Assembly: GCA_964580655.1 (NCBI GenBank)
Contig: CAZOMR010000169.1
Coordinates: 1-7,475, forward strand
DNA length: 7,475 nt
From: CAZOMR01 sp964580655
GTDB taxonomy: Bacteria; RBG-13-61-14; CAZOMR01
Direction: 5' to 3'
Shown: positions 1 to 5,469 of the stretch, one piece after another
Numbering within the stretch: the stretch's first letter is position 1
Layout: each line of letters begins with the position of its first letter
Translations under genes and position numbers: made by a program
The notes under the pieces: model-generated
The model's input: the letters and a program-made list of their open reading frames with translations, nothing else
Told to the model about the DNA's origin: nothing
The model's database searches: none

Positions 1-1727
1 CTGAGGATTCTGCGGAGATAGCCCATGCTGAAAAGCTTTGCGAATAGCGAGGCCAGCACTGGATGAAGCACTATCAGGGGCACCACGACGAGGACTGCAA
101 GCGCGAGCAATGCCCAGGGATTCTTGCGCACATCTCTTGAAGATTTAGAGTATCTGAAAAACCAGGGAAGCGCGAGGAATCCCAGGAAGAAAAGCGGGTA
201 AAAGCTCATGTTCGGGTTGGTAAAGCTCCGCTGAAAGGGATTGAGCAGAAACAGATTCTCCGTGATCAGGCCGCGGTAAGGGTTTATGCCGAAGCTCTGC
301 CACTGCACAAACTGGATCGCTTTCCACCTTAGCAGGATGTAAGGAACACTGACAATCAGCGCAAGTGCAACCAGGGCCACGACCCTTGTGGCGCGCGGGG
401 GCTCTGTGAAGGTGTTCTTGCGAAAGGCCTCAGTCAGGCCCCGGAAGGGCCGCATCGCCCGGATAAGGAGGATAAGAGGGACTGCAAGAAAGACCAGAAC
501 ATAGAGCGCAAGCGAGTCTCCGTGAAAAGTTCCAAGCAAAGGCTCATGCCAGTGGGGCTTGTCCCTGCCTGCCATGATGATGAACCAGGTCAAGGCCGCG
601 AGAAGAGGGATCATGAAAAGAGCAAACGCAATAGACCCGACTATCCTTTTCTCGCGTCCGGCTTTTTTGATGAACCCCAGGAGGTCCCCGCGCTGGGCCA
701 GGTAGGCGATGAGAAATAAAGCCGCAGTAAGGTAGAAGGCCAGGCCCCAGAGCACATGGACCATGGAGATTCCGAGCACGGAGAGTGCAAGAATTACCGC
801 TGTTTTGGCCCGGCCATTGTTGATGAATTGAATGAGGAGGGACACTGCGGCCGGGAATGCAATAAGCCACATGCTGTCCGCAGGATAAAAAGTGGTGGTG
901 CTTAGGAAATATAGTCCGCTGTAGATCACATGATATGAGACAAACAAAAGAAATGCCGCAAGGGCAGGGCCCGGTGCGAGGATTTTTTTCGCCAGGCTAT
1001 AAAAGGCAAGCACAGCCGCTGGAACAGTGAGGAATGAGGAATTGAGGTAAAGCTCAATCGCGTCCACCCGTCCGAAATGCGCGATAATAGCCCAGTTCAA
1101 TGCCCAGATATTGTAGGAGTGAATAGGGTCAATGGGCGCGCCCTTATATGCGAAATGCGCGTTCGTTGCAAGGCCGCATTCCGCAAGCTTGCGCACCTGC
1201 GAGATGTAGTTGAAGAAATCCCAGTCCAGGCCGAAGCCGCGCTGTGCCTGGAGAAAATATGCGATGACTGAAAGAGAGAGGGCTGATATGAGGGCCGCTA
1301 TGAAAAAGGCCTTGCTTTTCGGTTCCGCGTCTTTCTCGCTGACCATCTTATCTCTGGCACCGAATAATATAACCGCGAGAATCAGAATTATGATGAGAGC
1401 GAGATAAAGGATAAGCACATGCTTGAGTTGCATTTCAAGGTAAAAAGCGATCAAACCGGGGAATGCCCACACACCGAGGCTTAGGATTATTGAAAGAGGA
1501 TACCTCTCCAGGATGTCAAAGCCGGTTGCTGGAAAGACGAGACGGCCCAGAAGCCAGCCGGGTATAACGAAGAAGACAAGAAATCCGAGCATGATGATCA
1601 GTTCCCTCGGAGGGGCCCACAAGTTGATGGCCGCAAGATAAAAAGCGCACGCGATGAGCAAGGCCAAAAACGCGCTTGACCATGCTCGCGAGCGCCCGGA
1701 CCGGTTTTCCTTTAGAGCCAATTCCAT
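1..1727 (-). CDS. Multi-pass membrane protein, GT-C glycosyltransferase-like, C-terminus cut by the window edge
   Basis: An open frame of 575 codons runs from an ATG at 1727 to the left edge with no stop. An in-frame TAG at 1736-1734 makes this the first possible ATG; an AGGA lies only 4 nt upstream, so the ribosome site is close-set. The protein is strongly hydrophobic, with about 14-16 likely membrane segments, for example near residues 17-35, 42-61, 78-97, 102-122, 140-158, 231-248, 252-275, 361-384, 447-466 and 537-555. After the fifth segment comes a loop with D168-W-D170 and, about 30 residues on, a P-I-D-P-I-H segment (198-203). This resembles the first extracytoplasmic acidic loop of GT-C transferases, which move sugars from lipid-phosphate donors outside the inner membrane. 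The membrane location is clear from sequence. The glycosyltransferase role is inference from layout only; a polymerase/ligase-like or other polytopic protein is possible. No sugar-metabolism neighbour is visible. Confidence 0.7.
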   Translation of the reverse strand, partial: MELALKENRSGRSRAWSSAFLALLIACAFYLAAINLWAPPRELIIMLGFLVFFVIPGWLLGRLVFPATGFDILERYPLSIILSLGVWAFPGLIAFYLEMQLKHVLILYLALIIILILAVILFGARDKMVSEKDAEPKSKAFFIAALISALSLSVIAYFLQAQRGFGLDWDFFNYISQVRKLAECGLATNAHFAYKGAPIDPIHSYNIWALNWAIIAHFGRVDAIELYLNSSFLTVPAAVLAFYSLAKKILAPGPALAAFLLFVSYHVIYSGLYFLSTTTFYPADSMWLIAFPAAVSLLIQFINNGRAKTAVILALSVLGISMVHVLWGLAFYLTAALFLIAYLAQRGDLLGFIKKAGREKRIVGSIAFALFMIPLLAALTWFIIMAGRDKPHWHEPLLGTFHGDSLALYVLVFLAVPLILLIRAMRPFRGLTEAFRKNTFTEPPRATRVVALVALALIVSVPYILLRWKAIQFVQWQSFGINPYRGLITENLFLLNPFQRSFTNPNMSFYPLFFLGFLALPWFFRYSKSSRDVRKNPWALLALAVLVVVPLIVLHPVLASLFAKLFSMGYLRRIL

Positions 1728-1778
1728 TCCATCCTAGCCAAATAGCTATCCGAGGTCAACATTTCCCTGTTCTCTAAT

Positions 1779-1813
1779 GGATATTTTATCCGTTCTGCAT
1801 GATGGACTATAAT
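1779..1813 (+). promoter_or_regulatory. Candidate promoter of the acetate kinase-like gene, with inverted repeat at -35
   Basis: A perfect TATAAT lies at 1808-1813, about 80 bp before the kinase start. With a 17-bp spacer the -35 would be TTTATC (1785-1790), a weak match to TTGACA. A 13-bp inverted repeat, GGATA-TTT-TATCC (1779-1791), covers that -35 and could bind a regulator that substitutes for or blocks it. The hexamers are seen directly; promoter activity and operator role are inferred. Confidence 0.4.
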
Positions 1814-1854
1814 AACGGGCATGGATCCAAAGAAGCTCTCCAGAGTGTAAAAGC

Positions 1855-1881
1855 CTTGCCCGGGGAACGGTGGGTGGCAAG
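1855..1881 (+). promoter_or_regulatory. Leader hairpin just upstream of the kinase ribosome site
   Basis: CTTGCC (1855-1860) pairs perfectly with GGCAAG (1876-1881) around a 15-nt loop. The 3' arm ends directly before AAAGGA (1882-1887), which lies 8 nt from the ATG at 1896. Such a stem could stack against the ribosome site and tune translation. A 6-bp stem with this loop can occur by chance, and it matches no riboswitch family I recognise. Confidence 0.25.
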
Positions 1882-1895
1882 AAAGGAATCCCGAT

Positions 1896-3113
1896 ATGAA
1901 GATACTGGCGGTAAATGTTGGCACCACGAGCCTTAAGTATAAGCTTTACGAGATGCCGGAGGAGCGGGTCCTGGCACAGGGTTACCTTGAGCGGGTGGGC
2001 AAAGACGACGGCATTGCAACGCACCGGGTATATGAAAAAGAGGTGCTGAGGGGTGAGTCGCGGTCCCTTCCGGATTTTCAGGCCGCAATAGAGCTTGCGA
2101 TCAAGCTGATCACTGATCCTCAAACCGGCTCCCTCAATGACCTCTCGGACATCAGCGCATTCGCTTTCAAGCCTGTTGCTCTGCGAGGCCTTGACCTTGA
2201 ATCCGCGATCCCCCTTGATGAGGATGTGCTTTCCCGGATGGATGCCTCGAACATCCTGGCGCCTATGCACAACCCGCCTTACATAGAGGCTGTTCGTATT
2301 TTTCAAAAGCGGTTTCCCGGGATACCCTGCCTCGGTCTTTTCGAGCCGACATTTCACTCGAGCATCCCGGAGCATGCCCGGACTTACGGCATTCCCTATG
2401 AATGGACAGAGAGGCACTTTCTCCGAGGCTACGGGTACCACGGCGCGAGCCACCGGTATATCGCGGAGACTGTGCCGGAATTAATTGGCAGACCGGCTCA
2501 CGGGCTTAAGATCATCAACTGTCACCTCGGGGGATCATCCTCTATCTGCGCGATCCGGGACGGAAAATCCGTGGACACGAGCATGGGCCTTTCTCCCCAG
2601 TCAGGACTAATTCATGGGACCCGCTCTGGAGACCTGGATGCCTTTGCCTTTCCTCTTCTCATGCGCGAGGAGGGTCTGGGCCCGGATAAGCTTATTGATG
2701 TTCTTTGCACGAAAGGCGGGCTTTTCGGCATATCAGGCATAAGCGGTGACATGCGGGAATTGCGCGATGCGATTAAAGGGGGAAACAGGAGGGCCCGGCT
2801 GGCAGTGGATGCGTTTGTTTACGGGATTCGGAAATACATCGGAGCCTATGTGGCTGTTCTTTGTGGTCTGGATGTTCTCTGCTTCACCGGGGGTATCGGG
2901 GAGCATGATGCTGATCTGCGCATCGAGGTCTGCAAAGGACTTGAGTTTATGGGCATCCGGATCGAGCCTTCCCGCAACCAGGCCCACGAGGCGGTTATCT
3001 CGCCTCCGGACTCGCCTGTTACGATAATGGTCGTTCCCACAAATGAGGAATTGATCCTGGCCCGCGAGGCGAGGCGATACCTGGAATCAAAAAACCGGGC
3101 GCCTAGAAGTTGA
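1896..3113 (+). CDS. Divergent acetate/propionate kinase family protein
   Basis: This is a 405-residue member of the acetate kinase family (ASKHA fold), close to the usual ~400 residues. Typical enzymes interconvert acetate plus ATP with acetyl phosphate in the cytoplasm. Visible motifs are N7-V-G-T-T-S-L-K (normally N-A-G-S-S-S-L-K), L-A-P-M-H-N-P-P (121-128), Y-G-Y-H182-G-A-S-H, D-T-S-M-G (227-231), G-T-R243-S-G-D (241-246), T-G-G-I-G-E (331-336) and P-T-N-E-E-L (381-386). The segment that should read H-R-V-V-H-G-G reads F-K-P-V-A-L-R-G (91-98), losing the equivalent of Methanosarcina thermophila Arg91. F-D-T-A-F-H is F-E150-P-T-F-H, and H-L-G-N-G is H-L-G-G-S. Family membership is secure; the substrate is not, and I do not give the symbol ackA. 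The start has AAGGA 8 nt upstream. The gene stands alone, with no phosphotransacetylase visible. Its stop overlaps the convergent barrel gene by 11 bp. Confidence 0.88.
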   Translation: MKILAVNVGTTSLKYKLYEMPEERVLAQGYLERVGKDDGIATHRVYEKEVLRGESRSLPDFQAAIELAIKLITDPQTGSLNDLSDISAFAFKPVALRGLDLESAIPLDEDVLSRMDASNILAPMHNPPYIEAVRIFQKRFPGIPCLGLFEPTFHSSIPEHARTYGIPYEWTERHFLRGYGYHGASHRYIAETVPELIGRPAHGLKIINCHLGGSSSICAIRDGKSVDTSMGLSPQSGLIHGTRSGDLDAFAFPLLMREEGLGPDKLIDVLCTKGGLFGISGISGDMRELRDAIKGGNRRARLAVDAFVYGIRKYIGAYVAVLCGLDVLCFTGGIGEHDADLRIEVCKGLEFMGIRIEPSRNQAHEAVISPPDSPVTIMVVPTNEELILAREARRYLESKNRAPRS

Positions 3114-3118
3114 CGCCC
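3089..3118 (-). terminator. Probable intrinsic terminator of the outer-membrane protein gene
   Basis: Read on the minus strand, GGGCG (3118-3114) pairs with CGCCC (3101-3097) around a 12-nt loop. Two G residues and then six T residues (3094-3089) follow. This is the form of a Rho-independent terminator, although the 5-bp stem is short. The loop holds the TAG stop of the barrel gene, and the T-tract lies within the coding end of the convergent kinase gene. There is no T-run on the plus-strand side, so it should act in one direction only. Confidence 0.45.
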
Positions 3119-3990
3119 ACATTAACCAGGACCCCGTCTTGAATGAGGCTCAGGCCACCGTAATCCTCATCCTTTTTATCCTCGCCTATTGCCAGGTGCC
3201 AGTTGAGACTCCGGTATCCAGCCGAGGCGTAAACGCGCTTGTATTTGAAGGTAAGCCCGGCCTCAATGTCGCTGTAGGATGCACTGACATCCATTACATC
3301 AAAGCCTATGCCGTTAATCCCTCCGTAAACGCCGAACCCATAGCCTATGGTATACCGGCCATGGACACCTGCCACTGGAATGGGCAGAGCCTGGAACACC
3401 TCTTCTTTTTCTTCATGCTCCTCTGGTTCAGTCAGGGTTCCTTCAATCCGGAAGCCCAGGCCGCAGTAGTCAACCCCCAGCATGAGGCCCAGGTCTCCGC
3501 GCGGAGTAACCAGGGGCAGAAACTCGTATCCGAAATGAATACGGCTCATTATAACCGTGGTATCAATATCCAACTCGAACTTCTCTCCTGCGAATTCAAA
3601 AGCATCTTCCTCTTCATCCGGAAGCTCATCTATACTCCCTTTATACTCTGCCTGAAAATAAGATGCCTGGAACCGGTTGCGCCGCGTGGCCTTGACCTCT
3701 AATTCTACATTAAAGAGGTTCTCGGGATTCTCTAGTTCAAGGTCGTCCACAAGGTCAAGCGTCTCTCCGATTCTCTCCTTTTTTGAATCTATTTTTACTT
3801 CTTTGACAAACTTGATGTCTCCGTGGAAACTCGCGGACCACAAGCCCAGCTTGACCGCTCCACGCTGAAACTCCAGACCCCAGTCCCTGGGCGAGGTCCC
3901 CACAGCCTCGGTCCCAGCTTGTGGCTCCTTGGCCCAGGCCATGCCTGAAAAAGCCAGGACAACAGCCATAATAATCAGCGCCCTTTTCAT
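3103..3990 (-). CDS. Outer-membrane beta-barrel protein, family not recognised
   Basis: This 295-residue protein starts with a signal peptide (charged M-K-R, hydrophobic core 4-18, cleavage likely after A-W-A at 20). The mature part shows alternating polar/hydrophobic strands and aromatic girdle residues, and it ends in V287-L-V-N-V-G-V-N-F295, with hydrophobic residues at every second position and a terminal Phe. That is the classic BAM recognition signature of outer-membrane barrels. The size would fit a small barrel of about 8-12 strands, of OmpA/OmpW type. Two very acidic stretches (D121-D129 region and E188-E197 region) probably form surface loops and could bind cations. No peptidoglycan-binding or plug domain is visible. 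The ATG at 3990 has GGGAGGT 5 nt upstream, a strong ribosome site. The gene follows der but has its own promoter. The outer-membrane location is confident; function (channel, adhesin, structural) is unknown. Confidence 0.8.
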   Translation of the reverse strand: MKRALIIMAVVLAFSGMAWAKEPQAGTEAVGTSPRDWGLEFQRGAVKLGLWSASFHGDIKFVKEVKIDSKKERIGETLDLVDDLELENPENLFNVELEVKATRRNRFQASYFQAEYKGSIDELPDEEEDAFEFAGEKFELDIDTTVIMSRIHFGYEFLPLVTPRGDLGLMLGVDYCGLGFRIEGTLTEPEEHEEKEEVFQALPIPVAGVHGRYTIGYGFGVYGGINGIGFDVMDVSASYSDIEAGLTFKYKRVYASAGYRSLNWHLAIGEDKKDEDYGGLSLIQDGVLVNVGVNF

Positions 3991-4016
3991 AATGCACCTC
4001 CCATGATTTCTCCAGA

Positions 4017-4045
4017 ATTCTAATTCAATTCAATTTGAATGGCAA
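4017..4045 (-). promoter_or_regulatory. Sigma70-type promoter of the outer-membrane protein gene, with palindrome in the spacer
   Basis: On the minus strand TTGCCA (4045-4040) and TAGAAT (4022-4017) are separated by exactly 17 bp, and each matches consensus at five of six positions. The start site would fall near 4010, giving a short leader that carries GGGAGGT (4002-3996). Within the spacer is a 13-bp palindrome, ATTCAA-N-TTGAAT (4028-4040), touching the -35. It is placed where a repressor would act, but its short A/T-rich arms could be chance. Confidence 0.6.
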
Positions 4046-4050
4046 GTGAG

Positions 4051-5400
4051 TCATTGTTTTGTTTTTAATCCCTTTCTACTTTCCCGATGTGACCGGAAGA
4101 CTATGCGGAGCGGTGTACCTTCGAATTCATAGGTTTTCTGCAATTGATTTGCGATGTATCGGCGGAAGGATTTCTTGACCCCTTCAGGCCGATTAACCGA
4201 AAAGATAAAAGTCGGAGGCCGGATTGAGGCCTGGGTTACATAGTATAGCTTGATCTGCTTTCCCTTATAGCTCGGGGGGGAGTGCCTTTGTATCAGTTCT
4301 TCGAGAAATCGGTTAAGCTCGCCTGTAGTGATGCGCCGGGAGTAGGCATCAAGGACCCGGTCCATGGCTGGTGCCAGGTTTTTCAATCCCATGCCGGTTT
4401 TGGCAGAGATGGCAATTTCGGGAGTGTAGGAGAGATGAGGCAGTCGGCGTTCAAGGGAACTTTTCATGTGGTCCTGTTTCTCCGGGTCTTCTGCGATGAT
4501 GTCCCACTTGTTGAGCAGGACAATGCTTGCCCGGCCGCGTTCATGGATGAGCCCTGCGATCCTTGCGTCCTGTTCGGTTGCGCCTTCGTGAGCATCGAGA
4601 AGAAGAAGCGCCAGTTCGCATCGCTCAAGGCTTTTCAAAGCCATTATCACGGAGAGCTTCTCGAGTTTCTTGTTGACCTTTCCCCTTTTCCTGATCCCGG
4701 CGGTATCAATGAAGAGGTAGGTCTTGCCCTGGAACTTGACCAGGCTGTCCACTGAGTCGCGGGTAGTTCCCGGGGCCTCGTGAACGAGGTGTCGTTCTTT
4801 GCCGAGGACCCTGTTGATCAGGGTGGACTTGCCGGTGTTGGGCCGGCCTACCACCGCTATCCTGGGAACCTGGGGCCCGGATTTTTTCTCTTCCTCGATC
4901 GGTTCTCCGGGAAGCTCAGCCTGGATGGCCTCCAGGAGGTACTCTATCCCCAGGCCGTGCTCCGCGGATAAAGGGAACAGGCGCTTGACCCCGATGCGAT
5001 AGAAATCAGCGAGGCGCCCCTCATGCCCTGGGGTATCAATCTTGTTGACCGCGAAGAATACCGGCTTGTTTTGTTTACGGAGGGCTATTGCGACTTCCTC
5101 GTCAGAATGGACCAGGCCTTCCTTGCCGTCAAGCAGGAATATGACGGCCTCGGCTTGTGCGATAGCGAGTTCGGTCTGGTCGCGCATCTGGCGGAGCAGG
5201 TCACCCTCTGGATCAGGCTCGAACCCGCCGGTATCCAGCAGGTGATAGAGCTGGCCGCGAAATACCAGTTGGCCGTATATGTGGTCCCTGGTCACTCCTG
5301 GCTCGTCATCCACAAGCGCCTTTCTCTTTCCGAGTATGCGGTTGAAGAGCGTGGACTTACCCACATTGGGACGACCAATGATGGCGATGAGAGGAATCAA
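4051..5400 (-). CDS. der: Ribosome assembly GTPase Der (EngA)
   Basis: Der is an essential cytoplasmic GTPase with two tandem G domains that acts in assembly of the 50S ribosomal subunit. The 449 residues match the family in length and order. G domain 1 has G-R-P-N-V-G-K-S (9-16), D-T-G-G (56-59) and N-K-I-D (119-122). An acidic linker follows near 163-175. G domain 2 has G-R-P-N-T-G-K-S (185-192), D-T-A-G (232-235), N-K-W-D (297-300) and S-A-K (332-334). A C-terminal KH-like domain spans about 350-437 with the expected F-x-F-x-V-N and G-T-P-L-R-I-x-F-R elements, ending in a basic tail. All nucleotide-binding motifs are intact. The start is TTG, fixed by an in-frame TGA two codons upstream and AGGAG 7 nt before it. 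It lies 69 bp after the amidase in the same direction with no terminator between, so co-transcription is likely. Confidence 0.97.
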   Translation of the reverse strand: MIPLIAIIGRPNVGKSTLFNRILGKRKALVDDEPGVTRDHIYGQLVFRGQLYHLLDTGGFEPDPEGDLLRQMRDQTELAIAQAEAVIFLLDGKEGLVHSDEEVAIALRKQNKPVFFAVNKIDTPGHEGRLADFYRIGVKRLFPLSAEHGLGIEYLLEAIQAELPGEPIEEEKKSGPQVPRIAVVGRPNTGKSTLINRVLGKERHLVHEAPGTTRDSVDSLVKFQGKTYLFIDTAGIRKRGKVNKKLEKLSVIMALKSLERCELALLLLDAHEGATEQDARIAGLIHERGRASIVLLNKWDIIAEDPEKQDHMKSSLERRLPHLSYTPEIAISAKTGMGLKNLAPAMDRVLDAYSRRITTGELNRFLEELIQRHSPPSYKGKQIKLYYVTQASIRPPTFIFSVNRPEGVKKSFRRYIANQLQKTYEFEGTPLRIVFRSHRESRKGLKTKQ

Positions 5401-5407
5401 TGCTCAA

Positions 5408-5412
5408 CTCCT
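5408..5412 (-). promoter_or_regulatory. Ribosome binding site that fixes the TTG start of der
   Basis: AGGAG lies 7 nt before TTG at 5400-5398. The in-frame TGA at 5406-5404 rules out any earlier start, and a later start would cut into the first strand before the P-loop at residues 9-16. The rare TTG start is therefore well supported and may keep translation modest. Confidence 0.8.
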
Positions 5413-5426
5413 GTCTGGTTTTTTTA

Positions 5427-5432
5427 ATTATA
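5427..5432 (-). promoter_or_regulatory. Possible internal -10 element upstream of der
   Basis: A perfect TATAAT lies in the 69-bp gap between the amidase and der, about 27 bp before the TTG start, followed by an A-rich run. At 16-18 bp spacing there is no good -35 (closest is TGGCCT) and there is no extended -10 TG. It could be a secondary promoter for der or a chance match in an A/T-rich gap. Confidence 0.25.
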
Positions 5433-5469
5433 GGACAATCACGGCTTGAAGGCCAGACGCGGCTAAAGC

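Noticed and set aside
1731..1759. TTGACC-17-TAGGAT as promoter of the membrane protein gene
   Set aside because: The hexamers and spacing look fair, but the start of transcription would fall at or inside the ATG at 1727, leaving no ribosome site.
1712..1927. 71-codon minus-strand frame that ends across the start of the membrane protein gene
   Set aside because: It would start inside the kinase coding region on the opposite strand and fill the whole divergent promoter region. It shows no convincing ribosome site, signal or domain. Its last codons merely overlap the real start at 1727.
1746..2453. 235-codon antisense frame over the kinase gene
   Set aside because: It mirrors the codon pattern of a gene with clear family motifs, has no recognisable protein features, and runs through the divergent promoter region.
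3139..3702. 187-codon plus-strand frame over the barrel gene
   Set aside because: The minus-strand protein has a signal peptide, a BAM signature, a promoter and a strong ribosome site. The plus frame has none of these.
5401..5469. Terminator between the amidase and der
   Set aside because: Only a 3-bp GGC/GCC stem is present, and the homopolymer run is A-rich in the direction of transcription, so it is not an intrinsic terminator.
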